DNA of 64,000 nt from Riptortus pedestris (taxonomy: Eukaryota > Arthropoda > Insecta > Hemiptera > Alydidae). Positions within the stretch are counted from its first letter, which is position 1. Each line of letters begins with the position of its first letter. The DNA lies in NCBI GenBank assembly GCA_019009955.1, contig CM032231.1:93965001-94029000 (forward strand), written 5' to 3'. Of this stretch, positions 35,216 to 45,846 are shown one piece after another. Below the pieces are notes generated by a model. That model was not told the origin of the DNA. It did not search any database and worked only from the letters and a program-made list of their open reading frames with translations. Both the position numbers and the translations under genes were made by a program.

Positions 35216-36599
35216 CGCTAGACCTCAAATAACGCTGTTGTGTTTGTTTAGTCCAGACTCTGTGGTGAACGTATAAGTGTGTGGGAAAGTTAATCTATTG
35301 TCAGATATTATGTAAATTTGATTATAGAATAAAGTGATATGTTAATTGGAAATCTTCCAATGTACCTGTTTCCCCAAATATTATGTTCATGAATAAAATA
35401 TGGAGATATAGTTTAGAGAACAGTTCACAGACATCATAGAGTTCTCGGAAAGAGAGAAAAAATATATGAATGAATTTATAGGACTTCATAAGGCCATTTC
35501 TCCATCCAATGTTATATTTTAGTATAAACTATCCCCTAAAGAAGCTATTCTACTCGTGAACTCTCTAAATGGACGGACTCTAATGTAAACTGTAAAGAAG
35601 TGTTTATTCTTCAGTCTAGGCCAGATAGACAGGAACGCTGCCAGACTTCTAGTCAAACATCCTTCACCTTCAACTGAGGATGGGTAAATAGAAGGAGATT
35701 TGTGATGGTCGAAGGTAACAGCGGTCTGCTCTGCTAATCTAGCCAGAATAGATAAATCTGTGCTGCTAGACAGAACCAAGGAGGATAGCGGTCAGCACAC
35801 ATGGCCATCCACTGTTTAAATTCTGACCTGATGAACAGCCTCTCCGATCCGTTGTTAAATGTTGAAAATACAAAGGGTCTTAATTTAGAACAGAATTTAC
35901 AAAGAGCTATTTTCTCGGGTTGTACTGCCCTTGAATGATGATCGCGGGAGAAATTTTGGCAAGATCACAGCCTTTTCCGGAAGGAAAATGCATGGGGAGC
36001 TGCTGAATTAATGCAGATTACTCAGTCGGTGAAGTTATGACAGATCAGACCAACTGTGTGTCATTCAGAAGACTACATGACATTAACTGCACATTAAATT
36101 ACCTATTAGTCGCTTAAAATGAAGGCTACGCAATATAGTGAGAACAATACTCCAGAGTGAAGCTGACGTCACGAGGCGTTTAGTGATATAATAGTTCAAA
36201 GTAAAAATGACATAAGAAGGAGTAGCACTCTACAACAAAGTGAATAATTTTGTCAATGTTTCAAAGAGAAGAAAAATGCGGTACAACAACAAATCAATGG
36301 TAATTCAAATAAAGTGTTAGAACCTTCAGTATAAATGATACTGTTGTCATACCTGTCGGTGGAGACCGTCGACACTGGCTGATGGTCGAGTACAGCTGGC
36401 ATTGTGCTATAGATGCAAAGGCACCATCTTCAAGCCCGTCAAAAGGTTGTACTAGGTTAGATGTGTTTACTTACCTCAGATCTGTCAAGCGGTGGTATGT
36501 TAGTCAAGTTGGATGCTGTATCTACTTTCTATATCTGCATTGCCAAGAAATTCTGTGATAATATGTTGGGTGCTGTATGCATTTTCTATACCTACATTG
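35216..36599. other. Unique non-coding stretch
   Basis: A minus frame of 86 codons (35519-35779) has an acceptor-like TTCTGTCTAG upstream but no donor and no recognisable domain. The motif GTTCATCAGGTCAGAATTTA (minus, about 35810-35835) recurs with a 3-bp difference at about 42895-42920, hinting at another low-copy repeat. Confidence 0.35.
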
Positions 36600-37045
36600 C
36601 AGCAGGAAGTATTCTTATTGCAACAATTTTCTTTATCAGATTTTAACAGACTTATCCATTAAACATCACCGTTTACGTTTAAATATTACACTCTTAAACT
36701 TGTAGTAAATGAAATCATTCGTATTTAATATACTATTTTGTTTTTTTTCAAGGAATGGTTTTATAAAGTTATTTTTTACATTGTTTTATTAAAAAGTCGC
36801 TATCTTTCCGCTTATTGTTTCTGCTTGGGAAATTTATGATAGAATTTTCAGAAAGTCATTGGTTTTAAAGAAATTTTGTATTTAGAAATCAATTGAAATT
36901 GGGATCACAGGTTTCTCTGGGAAATCTTCCTGTTTAACGTAGGTCCTTCAAGATCAATTGTACACAGGAAGGAGGTAAATGATATTGTCGAAATGTGGCC
37001 TTAATGCAATCTCTGTTAAAAGGTCTTATGAGATTTTAGAAGGTC
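36600..37045 (+). repeat. Dispersed repeat X, copy 2
   Basis: Counterpart of 29795-30240 in the same orientation, with similarity along about 440 bp from GGAAGTATT to CTGTTAAA. No coding frame is shared, so it is a decayed or non-autonomous element. Confidence 0.75.
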
Positions 37046-37814
37046 AAAAGTTGAAAAACACTGAAAGCACATTCACTTATATATGAATGAAAAGAGAAAA
37101 ATATGTCAGTGAAAAATATTTCAATGTTTTCCATCTTTTGACCTTTTGCCATTTTCCCTCTTAACGTGAGTAAATAAATACAAAAAGAATAACAGCTTAC
37201 TTTAAAAACGGGAACTACTCAATGGAGATATAAATATTTCTTATAGGGTTTTGACGGGATGACATGAAGTAGTCATGTAATGTTATTCATATTCTCTTCC
37301 CTGGGGCGAATAGTCAACCGATATCTCTTATTCCTTTATTGAACCAGACCATAAATATGGTAATTAGAGAGTTGTTTGAATACAGTTGACCATTATTGTG
37401 GCCCATAGTTATAAATATGTACCACCATTCGGAGGAATAGCGTCCAAACCCAGTGACCATGGCTGTGGTTGTGTAGATTGCTCTATATTCATTGGTCTAT
37501 TCAAATATAAGGATGGAGCGACCTTGACAAATGATTTGTAGGTCCAACACTCAACAATAAGAAGTGTGCCATCAAATGGAATTAATAATCGATACAATGG
37601 TCGTATAGTTGACCGATATCGATTATTAATTGACTGATCGTATGAGGCACGTGCTCACTTGTAAATTATATGGACAGATGTTGACAAATCTCATATATAG
37701 GATCAAGTTGAGGACAATTGATGCCAAGGGTATCACAGCGCACACGGATTCGGAGTGATCCAGAAGAAATAAAACTCCCCCAATAAATAATTTTTCATCT
37801 TAATCTCAATTATA
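37046..37814. other. Unique stretch with a strong hairpin
   Basis: Contains the perfect inverted repeat at 37580-37631 (separate entry). No gene is supported. Confidence 0.45.
37580..37631. repeat. Perfect 15-bp stem-loop
   Basis: AATTAATAATCGATA at 37580-37594 pairs exactly with TATCGATTATTAATT at 37617-37631 across 22 nt. Inside the loop GGTC (37599) can pair with GACC (37611). It lies outside every repeat family here. Confidence 0.8.
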
Positions 37815-38420
37815 AGTCTGTCACGCAGGGTCTGAATGTACTAAGCAGATTTAGTGAGACCAATATTTGCTATTTAGACTACAAATAAAGTGCCACATAA
37901 TATAACAGCTTACAGTTAATATGAAATGAGTAGTAGTAGGGGTTTACTGGAGACCTAACACTAAAAAATGCAAATATCTCCGTTAAGAATCAAGAAAGTG
38001 AAAAAACGTACATAACAATCAGTATCAATAAAAAGGTCTTGACCTCCACTATTGTTTTTAATTTTTTGAAAAGTGCACTTTCAGAGGCAGCTCTCCATCG
38101 TCAGTGCCTGATTGTAGCAATGTAGGGCGACTCCGGGGGGGGGGGGTTGTCCAGACACACTGCTATAACCAGGCACTGACGATGGAGCGCTGACTCCGAA
38201 AGTGCAATTTGCATAAAATTAAAAACAATAGTAGAGGATAAGGCCTTTTTATTGATTATCATCAATTGATTCCTCTACCATCCAGCATATTCCAGAGCTA
38301 CATAACAATATTTATAGAACATGCTAGAGCGTTAGCGGACATATATATATATAGTTTTGAACGAACGTCATCTGGGTAGGAGCGATGGACATTAGAAGAA
38401 ATGTAGGCGAATTGCGAAAA
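37815..38420 (-). mobile_element. HINE interrupted by a foldback insertion
   Basis: R end CTGTCACGCAGGGTCTG, CTAAGCAGATTT; monomer 1 to 38019; interruption 38020-38298; then the rest (ATAACAATATTTATAGAAC, GCTAGAGCGTTAGC, short TA tract, GTTTTGAACGAACG, GGAGCGATGGACATT). The G-rich part of monomer 1 between the halves is deleted. Confidence 0.75.
38020..38298. mobile_element. Foldback Penelope-like insertion with 11-bp target duplication
   Basis: The insertion is flanked by TACATAACAAT at 38009-38019 and 38299-38309, and removing it rejoins HINE sequence. It consists of two inverted arms of about 90 bp (about 38020-38110 and 38172-38270) carrying CACTGACGATGGAG with CTCCGAAAGTGC, joined by a G-run segment, plus the one-sided tail CCTCTACCATCCAGCAT. 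The arms are mutually similar but not identical. Inverted pairing of terminal segments and variable target duplications are known for Penelope-like elements; that assignment is inferred. Confidence 0.6.
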
Positions 38421-38544
38421 GAGCAATTGTAAATATCAGTCTTCCACATTCCGAAGAAAAGATATAGGCCATCCTAAATTTGAAACAAGACAGAAGAAAT
38501 TCCTCAACGCCATAATACCTAAGGTTTTTTTTTTCAAAAATTTT

Positions 38545-38756
38545 ATTGGATTATTGATAATGTGAGATGAGTAGGAGTCTATATTTAATAAAGGCTGAAA
38601 ACGAAAGTCCGTCACGCAAGGGCTACATAAACTAAGCAGATTTATCACTGGTGGCGTAACACATGTGATCTCATCTCACCACATATTCTCTAGTTCTATA
38701 TAAAAAAAAAACCGATGAGTAGAAGAGAGGGGAGGATTACTGAAGGCTGAAATCAT
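38545..38756 (-). mobile_element. HINE R-end half
   Basis: Two minus-oriented pieces: ATGTGAGATGAGTAGGAG (monomer border) and the R end GAAAGTCCGTCACGCAAGG with ACTAAGCAGATTTATC, CATCTCACCACATATTCTC. It stops 15 bp before the next element's L end. Confidence 0.7.
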
Positions 38757-38770
38757 GAGAATGCGGATAT

Positions 38771-38892
38771 TTTTAGCAGATTTCTCTTAAGGAAAATGAG
38801 CTATTGAGGTCGTACTAATGACGTGAGTTTCGAAAAATGTCTTCAAATGTCCATCGATCCTACCCAGGAGATGACGAAAATGAGGTCCGTTC

Positions 38893-38957
<65 letters not shown>

Positions 38958-39607
38958 TGTTAACGCTCTAGCAGTCGCAATTTTTGTTTGATCGTTACGA
39001 AACTCGATGTTTAACTGTTTTATGTAAAAAGACAGATGAAGTTCGTTAATTGCTGAAATCATACCAGAGGGAGGGGGTTTAGAGGGGGGGATTTTCGAAA
39101 TATCTCCGTTATTATGCATCGGATCGAAAAATTGTATAGAATCAATCTTATTGCAGATTAAATTTACTATAAATATTGTTATATACACTTATTCTCTATC
39201 TTGAATATTAACTCAGATATTTGCATTTTTATGAAGTCTGTGGTCGGGTGTTGTTCGGGTTAGTTCGGCCGTTTTCGTAAGTCTCGGCTTTGGCGGAAGC
39301 TTCTAACCTAACCTGTCGTTTCTAACCTTACCTAACCTTCTTTAATTTGTAAGATTTATGCATGTTCATCCGCACCCCCCCTTCTTTAGTTCTTGGACTA
39401 CTAAAATTTGAGTTATTAAAATATAAATTATACTTACAATTCAGAAGCCGTTTCAGTTGGGAGTTTATTAAAATTAACTGAAAGATTTCTCATTACCGTT
39501 TGTATTTACTTATAGTGGTGTTGTGTTACCAGTATGCAGATTTCTCCATTGTAAAACTTCACATAGGAAATCTGCTTGGTTTACGCAGCCCCTGCGTGAC
39601 GGATTTG
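38771..39607 (+). mobile_element. HINE, complete, with GC-rich cassette
   Basis: TTTTAGCAGATTTCTCTTAA start, (TA)n at 38898-38954, monomer 1, then a cassette at about 39232-39345 (GGTCGGGTGTTGTTCGGG, GTTCGGCCGTTTTCG, CTTTGGCGGAAGCTTC) replacing normal sequence after GCATTTTTAT. It ends GGAAATCTGCTTGG, hairpin ACGCAGCCCCTGCGT, GACGGA. The same cassette occurs inverted at 56025-56135. Confidence 0.85.
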
Positions 39608-39613
39608 TCATTA

Positions 39614-40213
39614 GTAATAGAGTTACGACAAAATGTATGGAATAGCAATTGTCGATCATCAATATTTTAACAAGATTGATTCCATAACATTTTACTTATA
39701 ATAGCCTAAATATATTGAATATTCGACCCACCCCCCTCTCTCTAAGCTCCCACTATTCCATGTCGGAGTTCAGTCAATAATAAATATGATGTTTAGTGTT
39801 GCCAGAAAAAGTTAAATATCGAGTATGGTTTAGGTTGAATAAAAAACCTGTGATATTAAACTTGGAAGGAGATCTTCATAATATGTCTGCTTATTGTTAA
39901 TATGACATGAGTAGGAGTGGGTGTTTACTAATGTCTGAAAACTAAAATATGGAAATATCTCGGTTAATATTCAATACAGAGGAATATAACTAAATTTATT
40001 GAACATTTTATTTGGAACGAGATAGAGTCTACCCTAGGTTTCGATCCGAAGCATGATAACGGAGATATTAATTAATTTTTATTTTATTTAGGATATATTT
40101 AGAATTTTGGAAAACTCCCCCTCCCATTTCTTGGATGAACTTGACCTTTAGTTCTGTTTGAATCACTTATATATCGAGTTTGGTAACGATACCCTCTAAG
40201 GGAAATCCGCTGT
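39614..40213 (-). mobile_element. HINE with degraded ends
   Basis: Monomer 2 (TATGGAATAGCAATTGTC, AACAAGATTGATTCCATAAC, CCCACTATTCCATGTCGG) and monomer 1 (TGTTAATATGACATGAGTAGG, CTCGGTTAATATTCAATAC), ending near AGGGAAATCCGCTG. Clearly shows the two monomers in series. Confidence 0.7.
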
Positions 40214-40990
40214 AAAAGTTATGTTGGCAGTATTGCAGTCTCTGCATATATGATTAGGTGTAACTTGCACATATGTTTGGATTGGCGTGTTGAATTCTCG
40301 CCATGCAGCAACACTGATTGGTATGTCGAACTGATAACCTCGTTGACTTCGCAAAGCCGATTCTGTTGCAAGACTTATGTTTTAAACAAAGTACGTTACC
40401 GGTTGATTAAAAGTCAACCATTACAACTTAGTACCTACGCCTTCGGAATACTACCAAGCCTGAACCAAATGCATTATTCTCCGTACTAATGCATCAAAGA
40501 AGGATTTCTCTCATTACCCAACGGTGGGAAACCTTTTAATTTATTTTGAATTGTAAGCCGTTTTAGAGAATTGTTCTTCAAGGAATAAACTACGACCGTT
40601 TGCCGATTGGTAAAATCCCTTGCAAATATGTACAAGCTTTGTAACATTGAAATTTGCCACTCCGACTGCCTGGTTTTATAGTTTCTTCATAGCGAAATTA
40701 GTTTCCTAAAAGCGAGTTTCGAAATATCTTCAAGTGTCCATCATTTCTTCGTAGCAAAGGAGTTAAGGAAATTATTGAAAACAGTGATTGCAGAAGGAAA
40801 TTCTTCAAGTGTGCAGATTTTCTATGACTGGTTTATTAAAATATCCAGAAGTTGGTTAGTTTTAACTGGACCGTTCTGCATTTTGTTTGTTGTTACTGTC
40901 TAGCGATTACAATCCACTGTGCCGACCTATTTTCATGAATTAAGGAGAGGAAATTCGTTGTTGGAATGTCATAATATATATTTCTGATGG
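40214..40990. other. Unique non-coding stretch
   Basis: A 79-codon plus frame (40250-40489) shows no domain or splice context. The hairpin GGTTGA-TTAAAAG-TCAACC lies near 40402, but the surrounding sequence does not fold as a tRNA. Confidence 0.4.
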
Positions 40991-42304
40991 TTTTAGCAGA
41001 TTTACCTTAAGGGCAATCAGCTGTTGTACTCATGATGTAATTTTCAAAAAATGCACTCAAATGTCCATAGATGCTATCGTGTAGATTGTAGATGCTACAT
41101 TGTAGAAAATGAGGTCCATTCAAAATTGTATATGTATTAGTCCGTAAGCGCTCTAGCCTATGTTTTGTTTGAGCGTTAGAAAACTCGATAAATAAGTGTT
41201 TCACGCAAAACTAAAGGCCAAATTCGTTGATGGTTGCAATCGAACCAGTGTGGGAGTGGGAATTTCTTAAATTCGAAATATTTTGGTTATTAAGTTGGAT
41301 CGTAAAATTTTGTAGAACGAATATTGTTAAACTATTAATGGCATACAATTGTTGTTCTATTAATTTGTTTTGTAACTCATTTATTAAGCTACTAATTCGT
41401 ACTTTCTTGTTTTCAGCCTTCATTATTGTTTAGTAAAGGTTCGTTGAAAGCCGTATTTGATATTTAATGTAGGACTAATATGTTTCATTATAAATCAGCT
41501 TATTGTTAATATGAAATGAGTAGGATTTGCCGAAGACTGAAAACTGCTCTGACTGAAAATTAAATAATGCAAATATGTGGGTTAATATTCCACATAGAGA
41601 AAAAGAACGTACAGAACATTCATAGAACGTTAATTTAGCAACAAGATTGATTATGTACAAAATGTTGTTATGCACATGTTTTCTCTAATTTAAATATTAT
41701 CCGAAATATTTCCATATTTTAGTTTTCCATCAATAAACCCCCGACTCCCACTAATGTTATAATAATCTGTCATATATTGAACCACTTCATTCAAAGGTTA
41801 AATAACATATATGATTTTCATTGAACTTTTACTTTGTGAGATACTTGCAAATACGTTATGCGATGACGCCAACAATTATGACTTTTCGTACTTAACTCGA
41901 AAATATTTATTTCATCTATAACATTCTCGATATTTAGCCGTTTCAGTAAACAAGAAAGATCGTGCGTTTTATTGGCGTAATTTGGACCTGGAATAGTCAA
42001 GATTTAGAAGGAGGGGATTCCAAAACTCAACGTATCTCCGTTATAATCTGTCGGATCGTAAAATGTCATAAGACCAATCTTATTAAACTATTGATGGTTT
42101 ACAATTGTTGTTTCATGCATTTTTTTGTAACTCGAGTATTAAGCGAGTTATTCGTACTTTCTTGTTTTTTGCCCCACTTCTAATCATCGGTTTTAACATA
42201 GAAATAGACAATATGTTGTAAGATTGTGTCACAAGCGTGTTATACCATCGCATGGGAAATCTGCTTCTTCTTGTTTACGAAGTCCCCGCCGGGGCGGACG
42301 TTTT
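40991..42304 (+). mobile_element. Long HINE with inverted inner segment
   Basis: TTTTAGCAGATTTACCTTAA start; plus-oriented L block and monomer sequence to about 41440; about 41441-41655 is in minus orientation (TGTTAATATGAAATGAGTAGG, GTTAATATTCCACATAG); then plus monomers to the R end GGGAAATCTGCTTC, GAAGTCCCCGCCGGGGCGG. The R hairpin is mutated. At 1.3 kb it is among the longest members. Confidence 0.7.
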
Positions 42305-42319
42305 TCTAAGTCGCATAAT

Positions 42320-42490
42320 AACGTAGATATTTACATTAATTAGTTTCAATCGTCAGGAAACCCCTTATCCTGTATATTATCCATCCAATATTAACAATAA
42401 GTTGATATATAATGATACATCTTATTCCTAGATTAAATATCAAATATGGTCTTCAACGAACCATTACTATGCGAAATAATAGTACATAAA
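42320..42490 (+). mobile_element. HINE internal fragment
   Basis: GTCAGGAAACCCCTTATCC, AATATTAACAATAAGTTG, TAAATATCAAATATGGTC match the segment between monomers. Confidence 0.55.
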
Positions 42491-42594
42491 TATTATATTT
42501 CCGAAAGGCATCAATACTTACTTGAATGATACCTTACTCAATAATTAAGCAAGTCATATGAATCCAAATGTTAAAAGGTAGTTAACATTTTTAA

Positions 42595-42737
42595 AAAAAC
42601 AAATCGAATATCTCAGTTATTTTTATAATTTTGAACGGACCTCATTATTCACCATCTTCTAGGTAGTGTCGATGAACATTTGAGGAAATCGGTCGATAAT
42701 AGCATCATAAGTACAACCTCAATAGCTGATCTGCTGA
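42595..42737 (-). mobile_element. HINE L-end fragment
   Basis: AATTTTGAACGGACCTC, CATCTTCTAGGTAGTG, CAACCTCAATAGCTGATCTG: the palindrome is collapsed, so AGCTGAT continues directly to CTGCTGAAAC. Confidence 0.7.
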
Positions 42738-43326
42738 AACACTATTCCCTGACTTCTACAACGGAATATTTGATACCAGCTGTTTTTAATTGAGACATTA
42801 CTCAGAAGCTGTGACGTTTTTAATAGAATTTTTAGTAGCTAATCAGTCCAATTCCGAACCTCCTATTTACACTAATGAGATTCTCATTAAGGCACATTTA
42901 AATTCTGACCTTCTGATGAACTTCTGATTTTTTTTTCTATTTCGTTGATTTCTTAAGCGATTTATTTCCTTCTTGATAAAGGCATTAACTAAGAAGGCAT
43001 CTGGGAGGTCTGGGCAGTAAAAGCCCAATATGGCATTCATTAAAGGCATCTTATTATTTAAATAGCGAATGTATAAGATAGCGAGCTTCCTATAAAACAT
43101 TTATTTGGATCAATCAATTTCAAATCACTAACTGGACAAACATCAGTCTCCAGAATATATGCGTAGAAAGTAGTGAAATTTCGCTAAAACGTTCGTCAAT
43201 GTTTATAACGTCATACATCCATTACTTCTGTTAGCATAATAATGTTCTAAATTTGTAACAAATAAACTCAGTAGTTATTTGGTAACGCAATGGATATTTT
43301 TCTGAACTGCCAAGTATTTCTGACAT
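42738..43326. other. Unique non-coding stretch
   Basis: A minus frame of 77 codons (42867-43100) ends in a Lys/Arg/Asn-rich part. It contains the GTTCATCAG / GTCAGAATTTAAA motif shared with about 35820. No domain recognised. Confidence 0.35.
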
Positions 43327-44174
43327 ACGTCTTACGGTCACGGAGGACCTGCGAAAATTAAGCAGATTTCCAACGTGAAGTTTTACAATAGGTAAATCCA
43401 CCTACTGGCAACAATTAACACCACCGCGAATACTAAGATAACACATACAATTGATAATGAGAAATCTTTCTGTCCACGAAGGAGAGCATCTGAATTTTAA
43501 ACAAACCAACCTCTCAGAGCTGAGTAGGGGCAACCTCTAGTGCTGCAATGTATAATGAACCAGAATAACTTTCGCCTCAATCACTCTACTTTTAGTAATC
43601 GAAGAAACAAAGAAGGGGTGGGATGGGTCATCAGAACGTATTTGCACGTATCACATATAGAAACGATTTATTGAACACAATATTGGGTATTTCAGCTTGA
43701 AATAAGACGGCTCATGATTCATAATGTACAAAGACAAAGGGGAGGGGGTATTGGCTGAAAATTAAAAAAAAAGGTTGATATTTGAGGTAGAGAAAGAATG
43801 CAATAACAACATGTATAGGTAATTTACTTTGCAATAAGACTAGATATGTAAAGGTTTCTTTCAGACTTATAGTAACGAAGATCTTTAAAATTTTTGAAAT
43901 CCCCTTCTAACCTCCCACCTCCACCAATGGGTCCGATTTTAGCCGTTAACGAACTTCATCTTCTTTTTTACATAAAACGTTTAAATATCGAGTTTGGCAT
44001 TGATCAGAAAAAAAATCAGAGCGTGACATTGTATAATCAATGTATACAATTCTGAATGGACCTCATTTTCGGCGTCTCCTAGGTATGATCGATGGACATT
44101 TGAAGAATTTTTTTGAAAGTCGCATCATGAGTATCACCTCAATAGCTGATTTCCGTTAGGGAAAATACCCTAAA
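43327..44174 (-). mobile_element. HINE, full length (variant subtype)
   Basis: R end decayed (CTTACGGTCACGGAGG, TTAAGCAGATTTCCAACG), then the variant region (AACACCACCGCGAATAC, CAAAGAAGGGGTGGG), monomer 1, the L block, and CAATAGCTGATTTCC to CCTAAAAA. Confidence 0.8.
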
Positions 44175-45036
44175 AATGGGAAACTCATGAGGTTCCTAGC
44201 CAAAGGACGTAAGGTTTTTACGTTAATGCCCTGAGTCTCATCGGCTCACAAAAAATATGTATTGGTATCCTCCCTTTAATTCAATTAAATATTTACTTGG
44301 AAACCCGGTTTTTGAGTTAAAAAAATATAAAGCTCAGGTTGGAAGGGTTTGTTGGAGCCAATTTTAAAAAGAAGTATAAATGCAGCGGTCATGTTGACAC
44401 GATCCTGTTGCTGCTAAAAAAGGAGACGTGCTAATGTCCAGCCCGTGTTTTTCGTGCTGAGCATGCTGAAAATGCAGGCGAGGAATCAGAAATAGCCACA
44501 GCCGAAAAAAAAACCGAACCAACCGGAAGCCGAGATGAAGCGGGTGGCTTTGCTTTTGCTTGTGGCCCTTCTTAATCTTTACTTTCCGCGAAGCGATCCC
44601 CTTCTCGACTTAACCGTCTTAACTTCTTGGCGTGTTAATTAAAGTTTTTCAGTAAGAAATTTCGGCATTTTGCTACTGGGGATAATTGGTTTAAACCCCT
44701 CGAAACGGCTTTTGGTGTCCTATATCTTTTTATGAGGAATCGGAAGAATGCCCAGACATTAAGATACATCATTTCCAGGATGCGTGGATTCTTAATCATC
44801 GTCGATCTTCTGCCGTCTGTCGTTCTCGATGTCTTTATGATGCCCAAACATTATATTGATGATATCATACATGAATTCTTGCATGAAGTGTCGTTATTTA
44901 CTTGCAATCTGAAAAATATTCCATATCTCTGTAGTTTTCAGACTAGAGTATTCCGCTTTAATACCATACCACTATTGGAAGCATTTCCGTCTTCAATAAG
45001 AAGATCAAAGTTTTGACAGAGCAGTTCGCTGATTTT
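44175..45036. other. Unique stretch, possible gene start
   Basis: Free of the repeat families. TATAAAT at 44375-44381 and a signal-peptide-like ORF at 44535 (separate entry) make this the best place in the window for a promoter. A 94-codon plus frame at 44732-45016 has no recognisable domain. Confidence 0.35.
44535..44642 (+). CDS. Candidate 35-codon secreted peptide or first exon
   Basis: ATG in the context CCGAGATGAAG opens MKRVALLLLVALLNLYFP, a textbook signal-peptide pattern of two basic residues, then a Leu/Val/Ala core of about 11 residues, followed by RSDPLLDLTVLTSWRVN and a TAA. TATAAAT lies about 155 bases upstream. The ORF may be complete, or a first exon using a weak GT near its end. 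Hydrophobic N-termini also arise by chance from CTT/TTG-rich DNA, and there is no second exon or conservation evidence. Confidence 0.25.
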   Translation: MKRVALLLLVALLNLYFPRSDPLLDLTVLTSWRVN

Positions 45037-45118
45037 TTTGGGAGATTTCCCTGAAGAGAAATAAGCTATTGAGGTCGAACTCATGACACGACTTTCGAAA
45101 AATTCATTCTAGATTCGA

Positions 45119-45172
<54 letters not shown>

Positions 45173-45846
45173 CTTGTCTGTCACCACTCTAAATATCTCC
45201 GTTATTATCGAAATATTCTCGGTCGGAAAAATTCTGAAATTCTATACAACTAATCTTATTGAAAATATAATTTACTATAAATAATGTTATATGCATTTAT
45301 TCTCTATTTTTAGTATTAACGGAAATATTTGCATTTTTTTAGTTTTCAGCCTGTAGGAATCCCCCACTCCGGCTCCGATTGTCATATTAGCAATCAGCTG
45401 TTATATCATACACCATGTTATTTATTTACATTTAACTTTATTCCAAGCTTAAATACCATATATTGCTTTACTAAATGCTTACTGTGTTAAGGTACAATCA
45501 AATGATCGTGAATTGAAAGTATTTCTTCTACAACCATACTCGATATTTCAGCGTTTTTTTTCAACAATAAAGATCATATTGGTTGAAATCGGGCTTGGAA
45601 TAGTGAAGGTTTACCGAGGGGAATTCAAAAAATCTCTATATTGTAATGAGCCAGACCGTAAAATGTTATAGAACCAATCTTGTTAATCTATTGATAGTCT
45701 ACAATTGTTATTATATGCATTTTTTCATAATTCAAGTATTATTCGAGTTATTCTAACTCATATTTTCAGCCTTAAATACCCCCCCCCCCGAAACAGCCCC
45801 TAGGAAATTTGTTTAGTTTACGCAGTCCTTGCGTGATGGACCTCTT
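45037..45846 (+). mobile_element. HINE, near full length
   Basis: L end GGGAGATTTCCCTGAAGAG, AATAAGCTATTGAGGTCG; (TA)n 45122-45166; parts of monomers 1 and 2; a C-run at 45780; R end GGAAATTTGTTTAG, ACGCAGTCCTTGCGT, GATGGAC. Confidence 0.8.

Noticed and set aside
35519..35779. 86-codon minus frame as an exon
   Set aside because: An acceptor-like site exists but no GT donor in the open region, and no homology is recognised.
40380..40450. Possible tRNA around hairpin GGTTGA/TCAACC
   Set aside because: No acceptor stem, D arm or CCTTC-to-GTTC arrangement consistent with a cloverleaf.
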